A DNA stretch of 64,000 bases from Qipengyuania psychrotolerans (GCF_019711355.1 NZ_CP081297.1:806001-870000), one strand, 5' to 3'. Shown: positions 51,262 to 60,617, counted from the first letter of the stretch. Notes: generated by a model from the letters alone, not told the origin. A program made the numbers and translations.

Positions 51262-53847
51262 ATGCAACTGGTCATCGTCGAATCGCCCGCCAAGGCGAAG
51301 ACAATCGAAAAATACCTCGGCAAGGACTTCAAGGTCCTGGCTTCCTACGGTCACGTCCGCGACCTGCCGCCCAAGGATGGCAGCGTGCGCCCGGACGAAG
51401 ATTTCGCGATGGATTGGGAGCTGTACCGGGACAAGCAAAAGCGCTTCAAGGAAATCAGCGACGCGGCCAAGCAGGCGACGCGCCTCATTCTCGCGACTGA
51501 CCCTGACCGCGAAGGGGAAGCCATCAGCTGGCACGTGCGCGAATTGCTGCAGAAGAAGAAGGCGCTGCCTGACAAGGTTGACCGGGTCACCTTCAATGCG
51601 ATCACCAAGCAGGCTGTCACCAATGCGATGAAGGCCCCGCGCGAGCTCGATCAACCGCTGATCGATGCCTACCTCGCTCGCCGTGCGCTGGACTATCTTT
51701 ACGGCTTCACCCTTTCTCCAGTGCTGTGGCGCCGCCTTCCCGGCGCAAAGAGTGCTGGGCGCGTGCAATCTGTCGCGCTGCGCATCATCGTCGACCGCGA
51801 GATTGAGATCGAACATTTCAAGGCTGAAGAATACTGGTCGATTGTCGCCAAGATGGAGCAGGATGGGACCGAATTCGATGCCCGCCTGGTCAAGTTCGAC
51901 GGACAAAAACTCGGCAAGCTGACGCTCGGCAATGAAGGCAGCGCGATGGCCGCCAAGAAGGCGGTCGAGGATGCGCGCTTCACCATCGAGGATATCGAGA
52001 CCAAACCGCTCAAACGCAATCCTGCGCCGCCGTTCACCACCTCGACCCTGCAACAGGAAGCGGCCCGCAAGCTCGGCTTTTCAGCCAGCCACACGATGCG
52101 CTGCGCCCAGTCGCTGTATGAGGCGGGTGCGATCACTTACATGCGTACCGACGGCGTCCAGATGGACGGCAGCGCAATCGACGCGTGCCGCAAAGCCATC
52201 GCCGACCGCTACGATGCGTATTATATCCCCGACAAGCCGCGCTTCTATTCGAGCAAGGCCAAGAATGCGCAGGAAGCTCACGAAGCGATCCGCCCCACCG
52301 ATTTCACCCGGGACCGCGCCGGATCAGGCGATGAGGGCAAGCTTTACGACCTCATCTTCAAGCGAGCGATGGCCAGCCAGATGGCCTCCGCGCAGCTTGA
52401 GCGCACCACGGTCACCATGCGCGACGGCACCGGCCGGCATGAACTTCGCGCGACCGGCCAGGTCGTTAAATTCCCCGGCTTTTTCGCTGTATACCAGGAA
52501 GGCCGCGACGATAGCTCCGACGATGATGAGGACGGCCTGCTCCCCAACATGAGCAAGGGCGACACGCCTGCCAAGAAGCAGGTCGAAGCCAGCCAGCATT
52601 TCACCCAGCCGCCGCCGCGTTTTTCGGAAGCGAGCCTGGTGAAAAAGCTGGAAGAGCTCGGCATCGGCCGCCCCTCGACCTACGCCAGTACAATCCAGAC
52701 GATCCGTGATCGTGAATATGTGCGGATGGAGAAAAACCGTTTCTTTGCAGAGGAATCGGGCCGTCTGCTGACGGCATTTCTCGAACGCTTCTTCGAGCGT
52801 TACGTGGCCTATGAATTCACTGCCGGCATGGAGGATGAACTCGATCAGGTTTCCGCTGGTGAAGAAGAATGGAAGGCGCTGCTCAAGGAATTCTGGAAGG
52901 ACTTCAAGCCTAAGACCGAAGAGATCATGGAGAAGAAGCCCTCGGAAGTCACCGAGGTTCTGGACGAATTCCTGTCCGACTATCTCTTCCCCGAACGGGC
53001 CGACGGCAAGGACCCCCGCCATTGCCCGCTGTGCGAAACGGAAGGCCGCGATGGCGGCCGACTTGCCTTGCGCGGCGGACGGTTCGGCGCCTTTGTTGCC
53101 TGCGCCAATTACCCCGACTGCAAGTTCACCCGCCAGTTTGCCAAACCGGGCAGCGAAGGCGATGACGGCGGGCAGGATGCGGTTCTCGGCGAAGACCCGG
53201 AAACGGGCCTGCCGGTCGAACGCAAGACCGGCCGTTTCGGCCCCTACGTCCAATTGGGCGAGGGCAAGGAGGCCAAGCGCGCGAGCATACCCAAGGATCT
53301 CGACGATTTCGATCTGGAATGGGCGCTGAAGCTGCTCGCTTTGCCGCGCATTGTCGGCGCACATCCCGAAACCGGCAAGGAAATTGAAGCAGCCATCGGC
53401 CGTTATGGTCCGTATCTGCGCCATGACGGCAAGTACGCCAAGCTGACCAGCACCCGCGATGTGTTCGATACCGGCATGAATACGGCAGTCACGCTGCTGG
53501 CGGAGGCTGCCAACCGCAAGGGCGGCACGCGCGGGAAGGCCGAGCCGATCAAGACGCTGGGCGAACATCCGACCTCAGGCGGCGAGATCAAGGTCATGCC
53601 CGGCCGCTATGGTCCCTATGTCACCGATGGCACCACCAATGCCACGATCCCGAAGGACGTGAAGCCAGAGGACGTGACCGAAGAGCAGGCCATCGAGCTC
53701 ATCAACGCTCGTGCTGCAAAGGGACCGGCCAAAAAGAAGGGAGCCAAGAAGAAGGCTCCGGCCAAGAAGAAGGCCGCGCCGAAGAAGAAGGCTGCAGCGA
53801 AAAAACCCGCTGCAAAGAAGCCCGCAGCCAAGAAGAAGGCCGAATAA
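51262..53847 (+). CDS. topA: DNA topoisomerase I
   Basis: Type IA topoisomerase of 861 residues that relaxes negative supercoils. The Toprim domain begins VIVESPAKAKTIEKYLG and holds D80-P-D82-R-E84; the catalytic tyrosine is Y293 in ITYMRTDG. One complete Cys4 zinc ribbon lies near 592-620, followed by zinc-less Topo_C_Rpt-like repeats (RFGPYVQLGEG, RYGPYLRHDG, RYGPYVTDG). The tail from about 815 is a run of Lys/Ala/Pro repeats (KKAPAKKK and AAKKPAAKK types), probably for DNA binding. A 60-residue gene begins at its stop codon (TAATG). Confidence 0.95.
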   Translation: MQLVIVESPAKAKTIEKYLGKDFKVLASYGHVRDLPPKDGSVRPDEDFAMDWELYRDKQKRFKEISDAAKQATRLILATDPDREGEAISWHVRELLQKKKALPDKVDRVTFNAITKQAVTNAMKAPRELDQPLIDAYLARRALDYLYGFTLSPVLWRRLPGAKSAGRVQSVALRIIVDREIEIEHFKAEEYWSIVAKMEQDGTEFDARLVKFDGQKLGKLTLGNEGSAMAAKKAVEDARFTIEDIETKPLKRNPAPPFTTSTLQQEAARKLGFSASHTMRCAQSLYEAGAITYMRTDGVQMDGSAIDACRKAIADRYDAYYIPDKPRFYSSKAKNAQEAHEAIRPTDFTRDRAGSGDEGKLYDLIFKRAMASQMASAQLERTTVTMRDGTGRHELRATGQVVKFPGFFAVYQEGRDDSSDDDEDGLLPNMSKGDTPAKKQVEASQHFTQPPPRFSEASLVKKLEELGIGRPSTYASTIQTIRDREYVRMEKNRFFAEESGRLLTAFLERFFERYVAYEFTAGMEDELDQVSAGEEEWKALLKEFWKDFKPKTEEIMEKKPSEVTEVLDEFLSDYLFPERADGKDPRHCPLCETEGRDGGRLALRGGRFGAFVACANYPDCKFTRQFAKPGSEGDDGGQDAVLGEDPETGLPVERKTGRFGPYVQLGEGKEAKRASIPKDLDDFDLEWALKLLALPRIVGAHPETGKEIEAAIGRYGPYLRHDGKYAKLTSTRDVFDTGMNTAVTLLAEAANRKGGTRGKAEPIKTLGEHPTSGGEIKVMPGRYGPYVTDGTTNATIPKDVKPEDVTEEQAIELINARAAKGPAKKKGAKKKAPAKKKAAPKKKAAAKKPAAKKPAAKKKAE

Positions 53848-54029
53848 TGGCCAAGGAACGCTTCGAGCGGCACAAGCAGCCCTGGAAGGCCGAAGAGGCC
53901 GGTCAGTTGAGGTTGCTTGCGGGCAAGGGCAAGGGCCTGAAGGAAATTGCCAAAGCTATCGGCCGCAGCGAGGAATCGACCAAGGACTTCGCCAAGAAGA
54001 ACAAGATCGAGATCATGAAGAAGCGGTAA
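53847..54029 (+). CDS. Small basic HTH-like protein coupled to topA
   Basis: 60 residues, strongly basic. The pattern W13-K-A-E-E, then LRLLAGKGKGLKEIAKAIGR and SEESTKDFAKKNKI, fits a three-helix homeodomain-like or Myb/SANT fold; it recalls the N-terminal GcrA helix-turn-helix (W..E, L..G.S...IA..LG). This is pattern-based only. Its ATG shares one base with the topA TAA (TAATG), so it is translationally coupled to topA. It may be a DNA-binding cofactor for the topoisomerase; no evidence beyond position. Confidence 0.75.
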   Translation: MAKERFERHKQPWKAEEAGQLRLLAGKGKGLKEIAKAIGRSEESTKDFAKKNKIEIMKKR

Positions 54030-54040
54030 CGCTCAGGCGA

Positions 54041-55294
54041 TCAGAGCCGCAAGTATCCTGCCACGAGGCTGGCTGACAGCGCAGCCATGCTGGCCGCCAG
54101 CGCAAGTGCGGCCGGACGCGCCTCGCGCTTGCCGTAGGCGAGTGTCACGCCCAGCTTAACCGCCATATTGGCCAGGATCGTGCCCGCGATGGCCAGTGCG
54201 GCCAGATCAGGTGAAATGGTACCCGGTCCAAGTCCGCCAGCAGTCACGATTGCGGCATCAACGTCCATGCTGCCCATCAGCAGCAGGAGGATGGCAATGC
54301 CTTGCTCCCCGAACTGGCTTTCGGCCCACCGCGCTGCGACGGCTGCGACGGCAACGAAGGTCACGAAGGTGAGGGCGGGCAAGAGCGCAATCGGATTGCC
54401 GGGAGGGGCTGGGCCGGTGCTCGACGGGGCATCGCGATAAAGCCAATATGCCGCCGCGAAGCCAGCAAGCAGGGCAGGCGTAACGATGGTCACGAAGGGG
54501 ATCAGGAGGCTCGTCGCAAGGATAGCGACCAGCACGATAACGCGCAAGTACATTACGGCGCTTGCCAGGGCGATACCGGCATTTTCAGCGCCGGAACCTT
54601 CACCAGATCCGACCCGCTGGGCGAATGAGTGCGTGACTGCCGTTGAGCTGTAGGCTCCGCCGATGATTGCGGTTGCGATCGTTCCGCGGCGCGCACCGAA
54701 CAAGCGGTTCGCGACATAGCCAGCGAAGGAAAAGCCGGTGACGATGACGACCACCAGCCACAGCGTGCGCGGTTCCCATGCCTCGTAAGGTCCGAAACGA
54801 CCTTGCGGCAGGAACGGGAACACAGCCAAGGCGATAACGGCATAGCGCGCGAACGCCTTGATGTCGGCCTCCGCCAGTGAGCCAACCCAGCGATGTACCT
54901 CGTTGCGCAGGGCGAGCAGCAGGGTGACGACCGCCCCTCCAGCAACGGCGAGAGCAGGCTCACCGAAACCAGCGAGATAGCCCAACGCCAAAGCGACCAA
55001 TGCCGCGATTGCGGATGTGGCATCGGGTTTCCCACTGGCCAACAGTGAGCGCGAATAGCCAATCGCCACAATGGCCGCGGCGCCGACAACGAGCGCACCT
55101 CCGGCCAGAATTTGGCCGAGGCTGCCAAGCACCCCAGCGAGACCGGCCAGCAAGGCGAGAAGGGTGAAGGTCCGGATGCCTGCAACGCGCTGGCCATCCT
55201 GTTCCGAGCGCAAGTTCCACCCGCGCTCCAGCCCCATCATCAATCCGATGGCAAGGGCTCCGCCGAGGTTTGGAAGCTGCGCTGTCCAGTCCAT
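54041..55294 (-). CDS. MgtC/SapB family protein with DUF4010
   Basis: Membrane protein of 417 residues. The N-terminal MgtC/SapB domain (LGGALAIGLMMGLERGWNLR, then GIRTFTLLALLAGLAG) is followed by a DUF4010 membrane domain from about 165. Around ten helices are predicted. Members are linked to Mg2+ homeostasis in some bacteria, but DUF4010 forms are uncharacterised. It converges on the small HTH gene with an 11-base gap and lies immediately after era on the same strand. Confidence 0.9.
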   Translation of the reverse strand: MDWTAQLPNLGGALAIGLMMGLERGWNLRSEQDGQRVAGIRTFTLLALLAGLAGVLGSLGQILAGGALVVGAAAIVAIGYSRSLLASGKPDATSAIAALVALALGYLAGFGEPALAVAGGAVVTLLLALRNEVHRWVGSLAEADIKAFARYAVIALAVFPFLPQGRFGPYEAWEPRTLWLVVVIVTGFSFAGYVANRLFGARRGTIATAIIGGAYSSTAVTHSFAQRVGSGEGSGAENAGIALASAVMYLRVIVLVAILATSLLIPFVTIVTPALLAGFAAAYWLYRDAPSSTGPAPPGNPIALLPALTFVTFVAVAAVAARWAESQFGEQGIAILLLLMGSMDVDAAIVTAGGLGPGTISPDLAALAIAGTILANMAVKLGVTLAYGKREARPAALALAASMAALSASLVAGYLRL

Positions 55295-55307
55295 AGTCAG
55301 CCGTGGC

Positions 55308-56225
55308 TCACTTCACCCAGTCGAGGCCCATTTCCTCGAACATTTCCTTGTCATCGCTCCAGCGTTCGTCGGTCTTGACGTGCAGGAACAGATGGACTTT
55401 TTGACCTAGCAGTTCGGATAACTCCTCGCGCGCGGCCTGGCCGATTGCCTTGATACGGCTGCCGCCCTTGCCGAGCACGATCATGCGCTGGTTGTCGCGC
55501 ATGACCACGATCTGCTGGTGAATTTCCACGCTGCCGTCTGGTCGTTGGATGTACTTTTCGGGACGCACCGCGCTGTCGTAGGGCAGTTCCTCGTGCAGCT
55601 GCTTGTAAAGCTGTTCGCGGGTGATTTCGGTTGCGAGCAGGCGTTCCGACGCATCGCTGACCTGGTCCTCAGGATACATCCACTCGGCCTCGGGCATCAT
55701 CTTGGCAAGCGCGTCCTTCATTTCGGGCACACCGTCACCGGTCAGCGCGGAGATGAAATACACTTCCTCGAAATCCACCTGATCGCCAAGTTCCTGTGCC
55801 AAAGCCAGCAGGGGCTCTTTTTTCGCGCGGTCCACCTTGTTCAGAACGAGGATCTTGCGTTCAGGGCGCTTTGCAATCTGTTCAATCAGCGGCTCGAGCT
55901 CGTGGCGGCGCTGTTTGATCGGATCGACCAGCAGAAGCAGCGCGTCGGCAGCTTCAGCGCCTTCCCATGCCGCATTGACCATTGCACGGTCGAGGCGGCG
56001 TTTGGGGGCAAAAATGCCGGGTGTATCCACCAGGATCATCTGCGTTTCGCCGGAGGGGGCCGAATGCAGCGCGATGCCCATCATGCGGGCACGCGTGGTC
56101 TGTGCCTTGGCGCTTGTGATCGCGACCTTCTGGCCGACGAGCTGATTCACCAGCGTGGATTTGCCGGCGTTCGGCGCGCCCAGCACGGCCACCACGCCGC
56201 ATCTGGTGTTGCTGGTTTCGGTCAC
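55308..56225 (-). CDS. era: GTPase Era
   Basis: Era of 305 residues, a GTPase acting in 16S rRNA maturation and 30S assembly. G1 is GAPNAGKST, G3 is DTPGIF, G4 is NKVD, and the C-terminal KH domain carries GKGGSRIKAIG. The start is GTG at 56225, which overlaps the rnc TGA as GTGA. Third gene of the lepB-rnc-era operon. Confidence 0.95.
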   Translation of the reverse strand: MTETSNTRCGVVAVLGAPNAGKSTLVNQLVGQKVAITSAKAQTTRARMMGIALHSAPSGETQMILVDTPGIFAPKRRLDRAMVNAAWEGAEAADALLLLVDPIKQRRHELEPLIEQIAKRPERKILVLNKVDRAKKEPLLALAQELGDQVDFEEVYFISALTGDGVPEMKDALAKMMPEAEWMYPEDQVSDASERLLATEITREQLYKQLHEELPYDSAVRPEKYIQRPDGSVEIHQQIVVMRDNQRMIVLGKGGSRIKAIGQAAREELSELLGQKVHLFLHVKTDERWSDDKEMFEEMGLDWVK

Positions 56226-56893
56226 GCGTATTTCTCCATAAATGCCTTTGCGGCGGCCTTCTCGGCTTCGCCTTTGCTGGCGGCGGTAGCTTCTGCTTCG
56301 CCGACCTTGTGAACTTTTACCCTGACCGTGAACCTGGCGGCATGGTCGGGTCCGCTGCGGTCGATGACGTCGTATTCGGGCGGTTTGCGCCGACTGCCGG
56401 CTGCCCATTCCTGCAACGCGCTCTTGGGATGCTTGCTTTCGCCTGCGCCGCCTTCGAGAGCGGGGCGCCACAGGAGCTGGACCAGCTCGCGCGCCTCGTC
56501 GAAACCGTTGTCGATGAACTGCGCACCTAGCAGCGATTCCATGACATCGCCCAGAATATTGTCGCTATCACGGCCACCATCCGCGCGCGCCTGGCGTGAA
56601 ATGCGAATATGCTCCGACAGGTCGATGCCGCGCGCAATGGTTGCGCACATTTCGCGGCTGACGATAGCGTTGAGGCGCTGGGCCAGTTTGCCTTCGGGCG
56701 CGTCGCTCTGGTCGAAAAGCCACTGGGCAATCGACAGGCCCAGTACCCGGTCGCCAAGAAACTCCAAGCGTTCGTAATCGCGCTTCTCGCCCATGCTGCC
56801 ATGCGTGAGGGCGGCTTGCCAAAGTGCCTCGTCACGAACGGTAAAGCCGGTTTTTTCGAGCCATTCGCGTGCTTCGGGTTCGAGCTGGCTCAA
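56222..56893 (-). CDS. rnc: Ribonuclease III
   Basis: RNase III of 223 residues cutting double-stranded RNA in rRNA processing. The catalytic signature ERLEFLGDRVLGL is intact, with later DNILGDVMESLLGA, and a dsRNA-binding domain covers about 150-223. The start is TTG at 56893, overlapping the lepB stop (TTGA) with GGAGAAA just before it. Upstream in-frame residues fall inside lepB. Confidence 0.93.
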   Translation of the reverse strand: MSQLEPEAREWLEKTGFTVRDEALWQAALTHGSMGEKRDYERLEFLGDRVLGLSIAQWLFDQSDAPEGKLAQRLNAIVSREMCATIARGIDLSEHIRISRQARADGGRDSDNILGDVMESLLGAQFIDNGFDEARELVQLLWRPALEGGAGESKHPKSALQEWAAGSRRKPPEYDVIDRSGPDHAARFTVRVKVHKVGEAEATAASKGEAEKAAAKAFMEKYA

Positions 56894-57789
56894 ATGCTTT
56901 CTCCGATACGGTCCCACCGCGCCGCCGTGAACCATGTCCACGGCAACAGCCATTCGGCGCTTCCATCGGTCGACCACAGGACAAAGCCTGCACGTCCGAC
57001 CAGCAATTCCTGATCGATGACGCCGACGCCTTGTCCGCCCACCGCAGGGAACCGGCTGTCGAGCGAATTATCGCGGTTGTCACCCATGACGAAGATTTTG
57101 CCTGCCGGAACGATAAACGGCGCAGTGTTGTCGGGATCCACCATGACCGGGCGACCGCTTGCGTCGACCAGCAATTGTCCACTGGCTGTCCGCAATGGCC
57201 GCGCACCGAAACTGCCGAAATCGATGGTCATGTAGCTTTTGCCCGAGGGCAGCGTTTCCTTGAACTGACGATACCGGCACAAATTGTCGATTATTTGGCC
57301 GCCGTCGCTGCGGCAGGCGGTATTCGTGCTCATTGGAATATCGACGTAGCCTGCATCTTCGCGCTGCACAGCCTGACCGTTGAGGATCAACTGGCCGTCC
57401 CGCACGGCAATGGTGTCGCCCGGAAGGCCGATGGCGCGTTTCACGTAGTCGGTCTTGTCGACCGGGTGCTTGAAAATCACGACGTCACCGCGTGCGGGCA
57501 AGCTGCCGAAAACGCGCTCTTTCGGGCCGGGGAGGCCCAGCGGCATCGAATTTTCATTGTAACCGTAAGGCCATTTGGCCGCTATCAGATAGTCCCCGAT
57601 GCGCAGGCCCGGCAGCATGCTTTCGGAAGGAATCGTGAAAAAGCTGGCGACAAGCGTACGAAACAACAGCACGACAAGGACGAGCTTGAGGCAGAATTTC
57701 AGAAAGCTGCCCCAGCTTTCGTCTTCCTCTTTCGCACCGGTCACATTCGTATCCGCGCGGGTTTCGCTCTTTGCGGGGTTCTCAATCAT
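56890..57789 (-). CDS. lepB: Signal peptidase I
   Basis: LepB of 299 residues. A single N-terminal membrane helix (about 28-48) anchors a periplasmic catalytic domain with the Ser in IPSESMLPGL, the Lys in the DYVKRAIGLPGDTI block, and GDNRDNSLDSR near the C-terminus. It has an insertion of about 60 residues around 140-200 with two Cys (CRSDGGQ and NLCRYR), which could form a disulfide. First gene of lepB-rnc-era, divergent from pgi. Confidence 0.94.
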   Translation of the reverse strand: MIENPAKSETRADTNVTGAKEEDESWGSFLKFCLKLVLVVLLFRTLVASFFTIPSESMLPGLRIGDYLIAAKWPYGYNENSMPLGLPGPKERVFGSLPARGDVVIFKHPVDKTDYVKRAIGLPGDTIAVRDGQLILNGQAVQREDAGYVDIPMSTNTACRSDGGQIIDNLCRYRQFKETLPSGKSYMTIDFGSFGARPLRTASGQLLVDASGRPVMVDPDNTAPFIVPAGKIFVMGDNRDNSLDSRFPAVGGQGVGVIDQELLVGRAGFVLWSTDGSAEWLLPWTWFTAARWDRIGESI

Positions 57790-57842
57790 CGCCGCATTCC
57801 CTAGTCGCACAAAGACCGTCACGAAAGGACTTTCGCCAAGCC

Positions 57843-59426
57843 ATGACCAAGACTGCCGCAGACCTGTGGAACGAGCTTGAAAGCATACCTCAGCCAACGC
57901 TGCTTGAACTGTTCAGTTCGCAGCGCGATGGCGGTGAGGGCGTGGACGAACCGGGCGGCAAGGCGCGGGTCGAAATGCTCACTGGCCGACTCGAACTTGG
58001 TGCCGGGCGCGAAGACGATCCGATGGCACCGGGCGGCATCCTGTTTGACTGGTCCAAGACCCATCTGGACAGGGCTGTGCTGGGCAAGTTCGAAGAACTG
58101 GCCGATGCGATGAAATTCGGCGAACACCGGAGCAAACTTTTCGCGGGCGAGATTGTCAATCCGACCGAGGGCCGCGCCGCCGATCACACGACGCTGCGCG
58201 GTGTCGGCGACGCTGCAAAAGTCGAAGAGGCGGCGGCCCTTATCGACCGCATGGGAATGCTTGTCGAAGCCATCCACCAGGGCGCGTTCGGCGAAATTGC
58301 CCACCTCATCCACATCGGTATCGGCGGCAGCGCGCTTGGACCGGCGCTGGGTGTGGATGCGCTCAGCCGGGACCTGTCGCTCTGCGATGTGCACGTCGTC
58401 TCGAACATCGACGGCGCGGCACTGGAAGCCGCCTTTGCCAAATGCGATCCGGCCAAGACCTTGATTGCGGTCGCCAGCAAGACATTCACCACGATCGAGA
58501 CCATGACCAATGCGGAAAGCGCGCTGAAGTGGCTCGCCGACAACGACGTCGATGATCCTTCGGGCCGCGTAATTGCGCTGACTGCCAATCCCCAAGGCGC
58601 GGTGGATTGGGGCGTCGACGAGACCCGCATTCTGCCGTTTCAGGAAAGTGTCGGCGGCCGGTACTCCATCTGGTCGTCGATCGGATTTCCTATCGCGATG
58701 GCGGTGGGGATGGAAGATTTCCGCGAAATGCTGGCGGGCGCTGCTGCGATCGACGTGCATTTCCGTGACACGGATGGACGCGGCAATCTGGTCCTGCGCG
58801 CTGCCTTCTCGGACCTGTATTATTCGCGGGTTCGTAAATGCGAGACACGTGCCGTGTTCGCCTATGACGAGCGGCTGGGCCTGTTTCCCGACTACCTCCA
58901 GCAGCTGGAGATGGAGAGCAATGGCAAGCGCGTTACGGCAGACATGCAGCCGGTCGATGGGCCGACCGCGCCCATTACCTGGGGCGGTGTCGGTACTGAC
59001 GCGCAGCACGCTGTGTTCCAGCTGCTCCATCAGGGCACCCACCTGATCCCGGTCGATTTCATCGCGAGTATTGCGCCGGGCGATGATCTCGACCCTGCGC
59101 ACCATCGGATCCTGCTTATGAACTGCTTTGCCCAGGGCGCGGCGTTGATGGCAGGCAAGAAGGGCAAGGACCCTGCGCGCAATTATCCGGGGGACCGTCC
59201 TTCCGCGACGATTTTGTGTGACGATCTGGATTCCGCCACTCTAGGGGCGTTGATCGCGTTCCACGAGCATCGCACCTTCGCCAATGCGGTACTGATGGGC
59301 ATCAATCCATTCGACCAGTTCGGTGTCGAACTTGGTAAGCAGATGGCCAATGCCATCGAAGAAGGCGGGAATGAATTTGACGCCAGCACCGAAGGTCTTC
59401 TGGCTGCTGCGGGGCTAAACGAATGA
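57843..59426 (+). CDS. pgi: Glucose-6-phosphate isomerase
   Basis: Pgi of 527 residues, interconverting glucose 6-phosphate and fructose 6-phosphate. The sugar-phosphate SIS blocks GIGGSALGP and VASKTFTT are seen, followed by GRYSIWSSIGFPIA and the catalytic-His-bearing H in GTHLIPVDF-type region. The ATG at 57843 follows the intergenic gap with lepB. Its TGA overlaps the exchanger ATG (ATGA). It also feeds the trehalose route. Confidence 0.95.
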   Translation: MTKTAADLWNELESIPQPTLLELFSSQRDGGEGVDEPGGKARVEMLTGRLELGAGREDDPMAPGGILFDWSKTHLDRAVLGKFEELADAMKFGEHRSKLFAGEIVNPTEGRAADHTTLRGVGDAAKVEEAAALIDRMGMLVEAIHQGAFGEIAHLIHIGIGGSALGPALGVDALSRDLSLCDVHVVSNIDGAALEAAFAKCDPAKTLIAVASKTFTTIETMTNAESALKWLADNDVDDPSGRVIALTANPQGAVDWGVDETRILPFQESVGGRYSIWSSIGFPIAMAVGMEDFREMLAGAAAIDVHFRDTDGRGNLVLRAAFSDLYYSRVRKCETRAVFAYDERLGLFPDYLQQLEMESNGKRVTADMQPVDGPTAPITWGGVGTDAQHAVFQLLHQGTHLIPVDFIASIAPGDDLDPAHHRILLMNCFAQGAALMAGKKGKDPARNYPGDRPSATILCDDLDSATLGALIAFHEHRTFANAVLMGINPFDQFGVELGKQMANAIEEGGNEFDASTEGLLAAAGLNE

Positions 59427-60409
59427 CCGAGACAATTCTGCTTTTATTGGCCGGGCTCGCCTTGCTGATGGTCGGCGGCGAGCTGCTCGTGCGCGGCGCT
59501 TCGCGCCTGGCTGAAGAGCTTGGTCTTTCGCCAATGCTGGTCGGTCTCGTGATCGTGGGGCTGGGCACATCGACACCCGAACTCGCGGCCAGCGTGCAGG
59601 CCGCGCTCGCCGGTTCGCCGGGGATCGCGATCGGAAATATCGTCGGGTCCAACCTTGCCAATACGCTTCTGATCTTGGGTGCAGCCGCCCTGATCGCTCC
59701 GATTACGGTGCGCGGAAGCGTGCTATGGCGTGACGGGATGGTGGGCTTGCTCGGGGTCGCGGTGCTGCTTGCTGCGGGCAATTCGATCGGCCTTGGCCGA
59801 GGTGCAGGTTTCGGGTTCCTGGCAATCCTCATCGCATATCTGGCGTTTGCCTATCATCAGGAGAAGACCGGTCATTCGCCGCAGGCTGCCAGCCAGCGCA
59901 CGGCAGCGGCTGAACATGTGGACCCCGGCCTGCACGGCCATCCAGACGAAGATCGCACAGGCATCCTCAAGGCGGTCATATTCTTCCTGATCGGTATCGG
60001 CGTCATCGTGGCGGGCGGTACTATTCTTGTCGATGCGGCCATCGAAATCGCCGAGGATCTCGGCGTATCCGATACGGTTATCGGCCTGACCGTGGTTGCT
60101 GCCGGAACCTCTGCGCCCGAACTTGCCACCACCGTGGTCGCGGCATTCCGCAAGGAAAGCGATATTGCGCTCGGCAACGTGCTTGGCTCGAACATCTACA
60201 ATATCTTCTTCATCGGCGGGATCACCGGGTTGGTCGCGCCGGGACCGATCCCCGATAGCGTGTTGACCGTGGATCTGTGGATCCTGTTCGCGGCGGCGAG
60301 CGCGGCGATCGTATTTTCCTGGACTGGCGGCCGCCTAGGCAGACGCGAGGGTGCCGTGTTGATGGCGGCCTACGCCGGCTTCTTAATCTACACAGTGGGC
60401 GCACTTTAA
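59423..60409 (+). CDS. Calcium/sodium antiporter (YrbG-like CaCA family)
   Basis: Membrane protein of 328 residues with two inverted Na_Ca exchanger halves. The paired alpha repeats are GLGTSTPELAASVQAAL with GNIVGSNLAN in the first, and AAGTSAPELATTVVAA with GNVLGSNIYN in the second. Family members exchange Ca2+ for Na+ (or H+). A His-rich stretch (about 145-185, with HSPQAA and HVDPGLHGH) between the halves is cytosolic. Co-translated with pgi. Confidence 0.92.
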   Translation: MTETILLLLAGLALLMVGGELLVRGASRLAEELGLSPMLVGLVIVGLGTSTPELAASVQAALAGSPGIAIGNIVGSNLANTLLILGAAALIAPITVRGSVLWRDGMVGLLGVAVLLAAGNSIGLGRGAGFGFLAILIAYLAFAYHQEKTGHSPQAASQRTAAAEHVDPGLHGHPDEDRTGILKAVIFFLIGIGVIVAGGTILVDAAIEIAEDLGVSDTVIGLTVVAAGTSAPELATTVVAAFRKESDIALGNVLGSNIYNIFFIGGITGLVAPGPIPDSVLTVDLWILFAAASAAIVFSWTGGRLGRREGAVLMAAYAGFLIYTVGAL

Positions 60410-60617
60410 AACGGGCGCTCATTGACTTTTCGGCCGGTTGCGCCCACATGCCGGCCATCGAAGCGCGCTAGCCAGCGTGAAGCGGCGATGCGAACACAAC
60501 GCATTGCCCCAGCCGCGCCTCGGTCTTTTTCCCAAAGACTTCCCTTTTCACGCGGGTCGTTTGACACCCGCGCCGCGCGACAAATTCGTCTGCGCGCCGC
60601 ATGCTATGCGAGTTTTC
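60410..60617 (+). promoter_or_regulatory. Leader region of the DEAD-box helicase gene
   Basis: 208 bases without a gene. GGGCGC (60413-60418) can pair with GCGCCC (60440-60445), a weak ending for the upstream operon. A 7-bp stem CGCGGGT (60551-60557) / ACCCGCG (60566-60572) lies 46 bases before the ATG. No clear -35/-10 pair was found. Confidence 0.35.

Noticed and set aside
56226..56471. In-frame 5' extension of era into rnc
   Set aside because: The extension is an out-of-frame reading of rnc; the GTG in GTGA fits the known Era start region.
57819..59105. 428-codon minus-strand frame opposite pgi
   Set aside because: Mirror frame; pgi is unmistakable on the plus strand.
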